Shown: one piece after another, positions 52,732-61,646 of the stretch
Position numbering within the stretch: position 1 is the first letter of the stretch
Layout of the letters: every line of letters begins with the position of its first letter
Origin: Lineus longissimus
Lineage: Eukaryota; Nemertea; Pilidiophora; Heteronemertea; Lineidae
Assembly (NCBI RefSeq): GCF_910592395.1
Contig: NC_088313.1
Location: forward strand, 11,878,937 to 11,942,936
Length of the DNA: 64,000 bases
Direction of reading: 5' to 3'
Position numbers and translations under genes: made by a program
The notes under the pieces: model-generated
The model's database searches: none
Told to the model about the DNA's origin: nothing
What the model saw: the letters and a program-made list of their open reading frames with translations, nothing else

Positions 52732-52739
52732 AGAGGGTG

Positions 52740-53524
52740 GGGGATATCACGCTTCCCTGTGGTACACCTTCTATGAGTTTAATCATGTGGCTGAGGATGT
52801 CGTCTAGTTTGACTCTTGTTGTTCTTTGGTGTAGAAAACTTTTCGTCCACCTGTAGAGGCGTCCGGTTACACCTTTCTTTTGTAGTTTCAGGAGAAGGCC
52901 GTTCTTCCAGACACGGTCAAAGTCTTGTGTGAGGTCAAAGAACACAGCTAGTGTGCTCTTCTTCTCCTGGAAACCATTTTCTACTTCTTGGGCAAGGAGT
53001 GAAAGCTGATCTTCGGTACTTACAAGGCTTATGGGTCTGTAATTTTCTGGGTGTGCTCTGTTTTTTCCCTTTTTGTGGATTGGAGTTATGTGAGCCTCTT
53101 TCCATACTGATGGTACAGTCCCTTTCTTCCAGCATTTGTTGTAGATATGTAGGAGAGTGTCCTCAGCTGTTGGTCCTAGGTTAAGGAGCATCTCGTTGCT
53201 GATTCCATCGGGCCCGGGTGCCTTCTTTTTCTTCAGTGTCTTGAGGGCGCTGTTGAGTTCTGTCATCTTGAAAGGAACTTCAATGTAGTCTTCTGCTGTA
53301 GTGTTTCTTTCGGTCTCGATATTGGTTTGCTTTCTCACCTCATCAACTCGCTCTTTGGACATGCTGACAGTACTTCTTTTCTGGTAGGTTTTCGCCAGAG
53401 TGTTTGCCGCTTGTAAACCTGACTGAAGTTCTCCCTCTACATCGAGCACAGTTCGCCTTTTGTCCTGCTTTTCTTCGTTGAGGGCCTTTGTCAGTTTCCA
53501 GAGTCTTGTGGTGTCTTTTTCCAT
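52740..53524 (-). pseudogene. I-like LINE RT, N-terminal half
   Basis: KMTELNSALKTLKKKKAPGP, DGISNEMLLNLGPTAEDTLL, VPSVWKEAHITPIHKKGKNR, ENYRPISLVS, then FDLTQDFDRVWKNGLLLKLQ (first catalytic Asp) and IEGVPQGSVISPTLFLVY. A block between PISLVS and the STLAVFFDL region is shortened or frameshifted (53030). The domain is then split by LINE 3. Confidence 0.85.
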
Positions 53525-53910
53525 ATTGAGAGATGATGTCGTTTCCTGCCATGATTTGCGGATATGCGTGGTTTTTCCCTGATGTACTCGGCCCTTGCCT
53601 TGTTGTGTTCAATGACATGTCCATCTGTTGGCTCCTGCTCCATTTTCTCTCTGGCTTCAGAGAGTCTCGTGTGCAGCTCATCCAGATGCGGGGTCCAGAA
53701 GGGCTGGTAATCCTTCCTTCTTCCTCTTGGTATTGCTACCTTTGCTGCCTCTAGTATCGCTTTGTTGAAACGCTTGACATCTTTGCTTGGGCTGCGTCTG
53801 GTGAGGACGATGTCGCGAGTCAATTTCCTTAATTTAGTTCAAAGTTCCTTGAACTTTATCCAGGACGATTGCCTATTGTAGCGTTTGGCGTGCAGTTCTT
53901 ACTTGATTGG
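53491..53910 (-). pseudogene. I-like LINE endonuclease C-terminus
   Basis: From about 53890: RYNRQSSWIKFKEL, a stop, then LTRDIVLTRRSPSKDVKRFN and KAILEAAKVAIPRGRRKDYQ, PFWTPHLDELHTRLSEAREK. These match the linker after the APE-type endonuclease in I/Jockey-like ORF2. The 5' part of the endonuclease is absent (5' truncation). Confidence 0.65.
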
Positions 53911-53935
53911 ATAGATGCTTAACTTCAGCATCTAT

Positions 53936-54814
53936 CTAATGGGGGGGGGGGGGGGGGATGGTGAATGTCCTTTACCATACGCTTCGGAATAAAAAGGTCA
54001 ATGCCCTCGTTCAGAGACATACACCACTCGTTCCAGACTTTGTCAATATCCGACACAGATTGCCTTTCACAAAAAGCGCGGCCTGACTTTTGGCCAAGAA
54101 AAGCACGTAACCCATTCATCGGCTGAAACAAAGTCGTATACCACACGCGACTCTCCGCGGTTCCATACAGGATTAAGTGATATGTCAAACACAATTGGGA
54201 AATAGTCCGAGTCGAACATTCGATCCAAATCTCCGTGAGAACACCAGATTCCGGAGAGTTAGTTAATACCAGATCGAATGTATTTCCTTTCTTATGGGTT
54301 GCACCATGTTCCATTTGAACCAAAAGCAAGTCGTTGATCAAGTTACAGAAATTTTGGGCCTCCCAGCCCCGGGTGCTGAGATAGTGTCCAGTCTATTTCT
54401 GGAAAATTGAAATCACCGGAAGAGAATATACGAGTGAAGTTGCCATCACAAAGATTTAGCACAGAACGCATCTTATCGACAAAGTCCGCCTCCTCCGGAG
54501 GCTGATAGCACGTGACGAAGCAAGGTTCAACTCGCAAACTACAATTTCAGCGTTGTTTACTTCCGGGTCTGCTCGCCTGTGAGAAGTATAGCACCGTTTT
54601 GCAGCGAACATAACGCCACCACCTCTTCTACCCCTATCATTTCGGTACAAAATAAATAGGTTTGGAGGTAAAATTTCACAATCGTTTATAGTATCATTCA
54701 ACCAGGAGTCTGAGACACTGACTAAGTCAAGCTCCTCACTAATGACAAAGTTTGAAAGTCAGCCAACTTGTTTTTAGTGCTGGTGACCGTTTTTAAGCTA
54801 CGAGTATTTAGTAC
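53936..54814 (-). pseudogene. CR1-like LINE endonuclease (APE type)
   Basis: From 54814 down: VLNTRSLK, frameshifts, then SDSWLNDTINDCEILPPNLF, ILYRNDRGRRGGGVMFAAKR, VEPCFVTCYQPPEEADFVDK, RIFSSGDFNFPEIDWTLSQ (the conserved GDFNxPxIDW), and a later THKKGNTFDLVLTNSPESGV (the DLVLT motif). Broken by several frameshifts. It would nick the target DNA. The sequence continues rightwards across the 54821-56141 insertion. Confidence 0.8.
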
Positions 54815-54820
54815 GCAGAG

Positions 54821-56141
54821 TATGGCATGCCAAAGCGGAATTTATACAGGATAAATTTTTTACATCAGGACTGAATTTTTACCCCAGAATCAGGCTACAA
54901 ATTGCGAAATTTTACAAGAATTTATCTCAGGACAAAGATTTTACAACACCTGGTAAAATATTCCTATCCATGTATTTTTTTCCCTTCAGAATAATTTATT
55001 TTCACGTTTTAAAAAAAAATTGTCAGGACGAATAATACGGCAGGATTTTTTTTCCTTCAGAAAAGATTGAAATAGTTGACAGTTGGCTTTCTAAAGGTGA
55101 TGAGTAGATATGTATGAAATTTTTTTTTACCATCCTTGATAATCTTGAAGTCATAAGGCACAAAGGTGAAATTTTTCAAATTAGCGTTAACATACAGGGT
55201 ATCTCATGCATTGTGTTGCATCAGTCTATGCACGACTGTATGTCTAGACGACGTTGAAACCAGGCTAGATGTATTCTAGAAGTGACAAACTGTTCAGAAA
55301 CGTATAGGTTTGTGTGAGAGTAAGGTACTGCCACGTCTACAGCCGCTGGAACTGGGGTATGCATGAAATGACGTCGCGTCATTTTTGGAGGCAGGTAGGC
55401 CTGGCCTCCGCACCGGCTAGTGAGACCTGATACTCGGCGCCCTGGTATCAATGATTTTTCATTGGGCTCCAGGTTACCGGGGGAACCCCAATTCCAATGC
55501 AATATGTACTATCCAATTTGCAGTGGCTTGGCTGAGTTTGGTGGTGTTTTATCATTAAAAGTAAGTAAGTACTAGGGTTTAATGCCGATTTGATTACACA
55601 TTACGGTTAAGAGAAATATGACGATAACTCTTTTGTCGAAATCAGTTAAAAAACCACGTGACCGGACATTTACACGATGCTTGGAGTATGCGCTAAATCT
55701 AGTTCATGACGAGTGAAATGACGTGAAGTACCTGTCTCTGTAATAAGTCAATTCGTCCGCATTCATGGAGTTGGACGCCATAGCTGCATAGAGCAAAATC
55801 GCCAAAATTCAGAAAAGTTCGTGAGTTGCGAAAAATATGATATATGTCGTCATCGGTTTAAGTGGTCACGTGCGTTCTGCCAGGAGTCACGTGAGTCCTG
55901 ACGTCGAAAAAATTCTGAAGGAAAAAAAGTCCTGCCGTATTTTTCGTCCTGACAATTTTTTTTTAAAACGTGAAAATAAATTATTCTGAAGGGAAAAAAA
56001 ACATGGATAGGAACATTTTACCTGGTGTTGTAAAATCTTTGTCCGGAGATAAATTATTGTACAATTTCGCAATTTGTAGCGTGATTCTGGCGTAAAAAGT
56101 CAGTCCTGATGTATAAAACTTGTCCGCTTTGGCATGCCATA
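54821..56141. mobile_element. Non-autonomous element with about 240-bp TIRs
   Basis: The left arm TATGGCATGCCAAAGCGG... (54821 to about 55060) is inverted at about 55905-56141. GCAGAG lies on both flanks (54815-54820 and 56142-56147), a 6-bp target duplication. The interior (55061-55904) has no transposase. It carries pieces shared with 27417-27495 and 42319-42472. The site lies inside the LINE endonuclease, whose frame is restored when the insert is left out. Confidence 0.85.
55201..55432. repeat. Two repeat modules shared with other loci
   Basis: 55201-55280 matches 27417-27495 (TCTCATGCATTGTG, then AGACGACGTTGAAAC). 55281-55432 matches 42319-42472 at about 95% by eye (GGTTTGTGTGAGAGTAAGGT, then CGTCGCGTCATTTTTGGAGG). 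At the other loci the modules are separate, so this element is a mosaic. Confidence 0.8.
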
Positions 56142-56159
56142 GCAGAGAGCTAAATGAGA

Positions 56160-56255
56160 ATTATTATACGATGCTTTCCTTCGCCTGTTGCTGTCCCCGA
56201 CACCAGGCGTTGGCTGGCTGGATTTACCAGACGTCCCTGTACGATTCCATCGTGA
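56160..56255 (-). pseudogene. CR1-like LINE ORF2 N-terminal fragment
   Basis: RRKASYNNSHLALC reads into the insertion and continues as VLNTRSLK at 54814, the usual start of the endonuclease (xxNxHLxxxNxRSL). The exact ORF2 start is not clear. Confidence 0.6.
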
Positions 56256-56569
56256 CTAGCTTGTCTTTCCTATAACTTTCCCACGCGTCTCATTCGTCAC
56301 TGAAGCCCTTGCCGGCTGTCCAGTCTTGGTGGCTCGTATTACCATACCAGACGTCGTCGACGTACGATCGCCATCCCTCACCTTAACGCTGCCCCTCGAC
56401 AGGGTACGACCTCTGACAACGTTTGGCTGCCTGAGTTGGGGTCTGGTCTTGTGTGACCTACCCTGGCGTGCCTCTGGACCAGGCCGGTTGGCCAAACGAC
56501 AACACCCGTAGGCCAATTGCTCTGCACCAACACCCGTTCGAAAACAGCAGCAGGCGTGTTTAGGCGGAA

Positions 56570-57421
56570 TGATTTGTATTCCGGCTTAGATGCTAGCACC
56601 ACCACATGGACGTCTTTAGTCCAACCACCTAGAGAATCGAGGTGTTGCCTGATGTCACTCAAGGATCGACCCTACTAAGATACACCGGGCGTGTCTTCTG
56701 TGGAGATGCGGCCCGCAAATTAGCATGCCTCCGCCGTTTATCCATCTTCTCACCAAAACTAACAGAGTTCCTATTATCGGGCGTGGGATATTCATGATCA
56801 TTTAAGGCAGCATTCTTACGGTAAGTGCGTTTGTTCAACCTTCGTTTCTGCCACGATGGTAAAGGAAAAGTTATGGCTGGGTCCACTCACGGTGTCCACG
56901 GTGGAAGACCAAGAAATGCCGCTAGCACTAACACTCTCCGATTTGGAGGCGCATTCATTGTTCACACTGGAAGTAAGTTCCTTGAGCAGACTTTTCACAC
57001 AGCTGCGACTCAGCTGTCGGTGGGAAGGCAACGCCTACCCCATCCACTATGAGCAGGTTTTCTTTGAGACTTTCGTTTTCAAGTTTCAGCGCACACATGT
57101 CCGTTTCGAGCCGTACATTTTCCAATCTTAGCTCACTCGAAACTTTTTCGAGCTCACCAACTCGCTTTTGGAGATCTAAAACCCTGCGAACGATCTCCTG
57201 AAGTCCTATTCTGGAGCTGCATTATCAGCATGTGGGGACATTCCCTTATCCCCTTGATCATCAAGAGGGTCTTTAAAGAACTTATCAAGATTCCTCGTCG
57301 CTTCACCGTTTACAGCACTTATGCCCAGCTGTACAATGTCAGCAATAATCTTCTGCTTATCTCGCCTGTTCAAAACTTTTCCGTCTTTGTACAACGGGAA
57401 GAGTTCTGAGCATGTTGCCAT
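56570..57421 (-). pseudogene. CR1-like LINE ORF1
   Basis: ATG 57421 begins MATCSELFPLYKDGKVLNRR and a KFFKDPLDDQGDKG segment. After a stop (57206) and a frameshift a long coiled coil follows: VRRVLDLQKRVGELEKVSSE, LRLENVRLETDMCALKLENE. Near 56660-56530 the end reads VHVVVLASKPEYKSFRLNTP and AVFERVLVQSNWPTGV, the C-terminal domain of CR1/L2-type ORF1 proteins (RNA-binding). Broken into frames; product would have been the RNP chaperone. Confidence 0.6.
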
Positions 57422-57445
57422 TTTCCGGGAATCGCACTGCATGGC

Positions 57446-58513
57446 ACTTCGAAGTCCCCTTGTCTCAAACGAATGTCCGAGTCGGATTTAGAATGCGGAC
57501 ATGGTCCGTTTGTCGTGCCTCCACACTTCATCTTCCCGTTCATTTGCATATGACTGGCGTTATGTACGTCTGCACTGCTCGAATGCTTTGATTTACACTC
57601 CTATATTCGCGTGCACTGCAGTAGTGTTGATGTACAGCGGGCCTTGGAGCCCTTCAAAGCCAAAATGCACCGATCGCAAAAGTATGCTTATACCGCAAAT
57701 GTTCGTATCCAATCATCCTTGGTACAGCCGTATATCTATGTGCAGCAACATGCTTACCAGTCGTTACCATATTGTGTATGACACTGCAGTTGTCTTTTTT
57801 ATGACTTACGCAAATACGGGAAACTCCCACTTACCACATCGTTTCATGCGCATAACCAAATTTTCTGAGTCCGAATTTTCCCGAATTCTGTAGGGGGTAT
57901 GTGTCGTCATTTGAATGCTGATGAATTGAGCAGGACGTAATAGCCATGTTCTTGTGAATGAGGTGTTACCGGCATATCCCGAATGTGACAAAACTTGCTA
58001 AGTAAGTGAGATAACCATAACCATTTCATTGAGCATTCATTATGCTCATTAGATCGTTTGCAATAATTTTCTATTGAAAGGTGGTGTGGCTGCTTCTATA
58101 TGGCATGTCCATTGCGTAGATTATGTTCAGGAACGCCATGAATTTCAATAGTTGTATCATGTAGTCTTGACTGCTGGCCATATGACCTCCATACACTGTA
58201 TGACAAAAGTCATTTTGTGGCTTGTTTCCAAAAAAATGTTGCAATGTGTATACGATTGGAACTTTTGTTACGAAGTATCCATATGTCCCGCCTTGTTGAA
58301 AGTTGTATAACGTCAACCACAAAGTCAATACGTGTGTAGATGATTACGACTATTGTGACCGTGTTGCAGGTGGCCGCTCCCACTTCAAACTTTTGAGTCA
58401 TCTTTTACAAAAGTCATTCAGTGTGTACTCACTCAGTGACTTTTGTGGGCATGTTTACCCCTGTGGAAAGCCTGTGGAAAGATGTGGACAGCTGAATTGA
58501 ATATGTTCAATTT
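57446..58513. other. No gene recognised
   Basis: A 130-codon plus-strand frame (57501-57893) has cysteine- and tyrosine-rich composition without any known motif and is probably chance. No clear repeat. Confidence 0.45.
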
Positions 58514-58540
58514 TTGGAGACCTGTTGCCCAAGGGACAGG

Positions 58541-58694
58541 AACATGGCTGCGTGGTATTTAGAAAAACATCAAGACTTTGTGATCTTTGGGGGGGTGCAA
58601 GAATGTCTTTTCAACGTCAAGTCCCCTCTGTACCACGATAGGAACGAAAAGTGGAAAAAGATAGCCGAAATCGCTATTGAATTGGACGTCACCG
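58541..58694 (+). pseudogene. MADF-domain exon fragment
   Basis: From ATG 58541: AAWYLEKHQDFVIFGGVQEC, LFNVKSPLYHDRNEKWKKIA and EIAIELDVTG form the N-terminal half of a MADF domain, ending at a donor-like ACCG/GTAAGG (58695). No second half was found downstream. Probably the remnant of a Harbinger accessory gene or a lone host exon. Confidence 0.5.
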
Positions 58695-59122
58695 GTAAGG
58701 TTCACATTGGTAATGTTGGTAAATATGCCCCGACCAATTTCAATACACGTTTACCCAAGAAATAAATGAACAAAATATTAATATCCAGTTTAATATTATT
58801 TGCTTGGAAGACAATACAAGAAAATTGGATGTAAACCCTGTGATTTGGATTGCAATTCATGCACTAGGCTACTTATGAATCCATGTTGGTCGTTTATATT
58901 AGAATGAGGACAGAGCAAATCGCACGCGGAGCCACTTCCCTTTGCGTGGTACACAGGCTACAGTCCTATAGTCCAAAGATTCTGAGTCAAAATGTAAATC
59001 TCATTCATGTTGATTATACTTAAGTGCTTGTACTGTTTTAATACCCGCCGTTGTTTAAGCTAACAGCAGATGACGCAATCAAGAAAACCGCATTCGTCTG
59101 GTTCGTCTTCGCCGAATGATGA

Positions 59123-59539
59123 TAATAGGGAGTTTCCGCATCGCTTACGATTACGATTACGATTTGTGTTTGACGTCATCGATTTTTGGTGCCACGTCAT
59201 CCCCAGCGAAATTACATGGATTAGCGAAAAGCCTATTTTCCACGCTACATATCAAATTCAAGGTGAAATATTCATTGAAGACTACTTTAGAACATATCTG
59301 TCAAACATAGGAACTGCATTTAATTTGATCAACGGCGATTTTGATCATGTTTTAGCGCCGAGAAAAGTGCACCCAGAGCATGGGAGCAGAGTATAGGGCC
59401 TATACTACAGTACACCAAGTCGTTGGTGTGAATGCGGAAACAAAATTTCTGGTTCATGCCGGTTTTGAGAGTATTACGATTACGACTTTGAAATCGTAAT
59501 CGTAATCGTAATCGTAAGCGATGCGGAAACTCCCTATTA
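59123..59539. mobile_element. MITE with about 40-bp TIRs
   Basis: TAATAGGGAGTTTCCGCATC followed by GCTTACGATTACGATTACGAT at the left is mirrored at the right (ATCGTAATCGTAATCGTAAGC, then GATGCGGAAACTCCCTATTA). The element is about 417 bp. The (TTACGA)n tract inside each TIR varies in copy number between ends (two versus four). No coding capacity that I recognise. Confidence 0.85.
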
Positions 59540-59705
59540 GTGAGGTTTCGCACCGTTACGAAATACGAAAACGAAGCAGGAGAATAGAGTTCGTATTTGT
59601 ACTTCGTACTTCATGCAATTTTGAGTTTCGCATAAAACACGAAATATGAAGGACGAATCTATCCGGCATGCGCAGTAGCCGTTGTAGGTGGCGCTTTTTA
59701 TAAAG

Positions 59706-60810
59706 ATGGCGGTCGCAGAAGAGGTTGAAAATGTTTTGTTAGCCGGCGAGGATGACGATGACGTGCTTCTCTTCCTTTTGCCAGGTCTGAAGAAGAGTAC
59801 GTATGACCCAGCGAAACCAAATTCAACATAGCAGACGTTTCAAATGCACAATGCTGGGCATTCTTCAGATTTGAGAAGCAGGACCTATTCCGGGTCGCTG
59901 ATGCCCTTCGACTGAGAGATTCGTCCTACGTAATAGATCAGTAATGGATAGGATATCTGCACTATGCATCTTTCTGGCAAGACTTGCCTATCCCAATCGA
60001 TTCGTGACTCTTGAGAACTTTTTCAACTGCCCTAAATCTACCCTCTCTATGACCGTTTCGCCTGTACTCAACTTCATATACGACAGTTTCTCTGGTAAAC
60101 TCACCAATCTTAATCAACCCTGGCTTGTCAACAGATTTCAGGAATTCGCCGATGCGATACACTATAAAGGAGCCCCTCTACGCAACTGCATTGGCTTCAT
60201 AGATGGGAGAGTCAGACCGATCTGCCGGCCGACGCACCTCCAGCGCATATGCTACAACGGCCACAAGAGGGTTCATGCGATAAAATTTCAGTCCATAGTG
60301 ACACCAGATGGGATCATCGCCAACCTCTTCGGCCCAATTGAAGGTCGAAGACACGACTGCTCCTTGCTGACACAGAGTGGTGTTCTGCAACAGCTTGAAC
60401 AAGGGCAATGGGAGGACAGAAACCACGACCCATTCTGATTATATGGGGACCCAGCCTATCCTACTAGGGACTTTCTCATACCCCCATACAGGAACGCGCA
60501 TGATCGGAACCAGCTGGAGTTCAACAAAGCCATGTCATCAGTGCGCGAGGCAGTTTAATGGCAATTTGGTAAACTGATTCAGCCATTTGCCTTCCTGGAC
60601 TTTAAAAAAAACCTCAAAGTTTTCTTACAGCCAGTCGCTAAACTTTACCTTGTCGGCGGTTTACTCGTTAACTGCCATACATGTCTGTATGGCTCAGTCA
60701 CCTCCAGCCTCTTCAACGTTCAACCACCCTAACTCGAAGTTTATCTTGGGTGAATTGTTCAAGCTAAGGATACAGGGTGACCTAGCAAACCTTTCCCGCC
60801 CAATTATTGC
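59706..60810 (+). pseudogene. IS5-like (ISL2EU) DDE transposase
   Basis: A possible start MAVAEEVENVLLAGEDDDDV (59706) leads, with frameshifts, to WAFFRFEKQDLFRVADALRL, ISALCIFLARLAYPNRFVTL, YKGAPLRNCIGFIDGRVRPI (first Asp), VHAIKFQSIVTPDGIIANLF, GPIEGRRHDCSLL, then after a stop (60436) LYGDPAYPTRDFLIPPYRNA (second Asp) and, after another stop, WQFGKLIQPFAF (the Glu would precede this). The motif order is that of HARBI1-like/IS5 nucleases. At least three disruptions; inactive. Confidence 0.8.
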
Positions 60811-60829
60811 TTAGTATTTGAGCAATCAG

Positions 60830-61646
60830 TTTTTTTAGGAAAACGTTTTCTCGGTCACTCGTACCAGAACAGAAACAAAATGGACTGTTGTGTGAAGTGC
60901 ATGTAATGACATTTATTGATAATTAACAAAGATAAATATCATCATCAACATGGGACTTCATGGTCGCTCTGTAATTTCATTACATTTTGTAAGTGCAGCA
61001 ACAGTACAAAGCAGCCACAATCAGGAACGTTATACATGTATTTCCTGTATTGGAAAATTGTTTCTATCAGAAATATTCGTGTATTTTAAGGGTTGATCAG
61101 GGCTAATTTGTTTTAACTTCTAATGTAAAACAAGTGGAACTCCTTCAAAATGAAGTGAATGCACATTTCAAGGATGTTGTTTATATGTCAGAAAACAGAC
61201 TCCCATTCTTTAAATGTGCCTTCACTTCTATTTAAAGGAGTTGCACTTAGTTTAAAATTTGAAATGCTAGCAAAATGGCCGCCCCCTTCGGTGAAACCTT
61301 AAGAAGTTCTAAGAGTGAAATTTATGCAACATTCACTTGTTTTAAAGAAGCAGTTAGTATTCATTCCATGGGTGTCCAAGGAAATGTTTCACTTGCCAAT
61401 TTTTCAAACGAGCGAGATTGGTACTGCAACTTATGTTAAATACTGAATGATGTTGCATGTGCATCGTGGACATTCGAAACATTTGAAAGTTTATTTTAAA
61501 AATTGCCTATAAAAAGAACCAGTAGAAGCATAGTTGAAAAATTAGCCAATGAAACCTTACCTGGGTAACCCTGTAACTGCCCAAACATATGCTTAACAGG
61601 ATTACCAGCACTTCAATTGCGGTACATGATGATATAGAAGAAAGCA
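60830..61646. other. Non-coding interior of the IS5-like element
   Basis: No gene. The stretch lies between the 3' end of the plus-strand transposase and the stop codon of the minus-strand accessory gene, so it probably holds the 3' UTRs of both. Two blocks AAGTG-AACTCCTTCAAAATGAAG and CTTCACTTCTATTTAAAGGAG (61130-61260) are loosely inverted. Confidence 0.4.

Larger units (their letters stand above)
50165..53935 (-). mobile_element. I-like LINE, 5'-truncated, inserted in the CR1-like LINE
   Basis: Minus-strand order: end of endonuclease (53910-53500), RT (53524 to 52740 and 51930 to about 51500), linker, RNase H (50970-50500) and a C-terminal cysteine-rich end (to about 50220). It terminates in a (GAA)n tail at 50164-50178. 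Possession of an RNase H after RT puts it in the I/R1-like supergroup. It is interrupted by LINE 3 (51933-52731). Confidence 0.8.
46550..57445 (-). mobile_element. CR1-like LINE with four nested insertions
   Basis: Minus-strand pieces of one LINE follow in order: ORF1 (57421 to about 56570), ORF2 start and endonuclease (56250-56142 and 54814-53960), pre-RT (50150-50010), RT (48295-47400) and C-terminal part (47219-46760). Reading is continuous across the insertions: LALCVLNTRSLK spans 54821-56141, and the pre-RT CNSKG continues into AKLFYQYFYSSFA across 48299-50006. Insertions: Harbinger (48299-50006), I-like LINE (about 50165-53935) with LINE 3 inside it, and the long-TIR element (54821-56141). 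The RT active site is mutated. Confidence 0.8.

Noticed and set aside
57501-57893. 130-codon plus-strand ORF
   Set aside because: Composition (many Cys, Tyr, Met) and lack of any motif or splice partner suggest chance.
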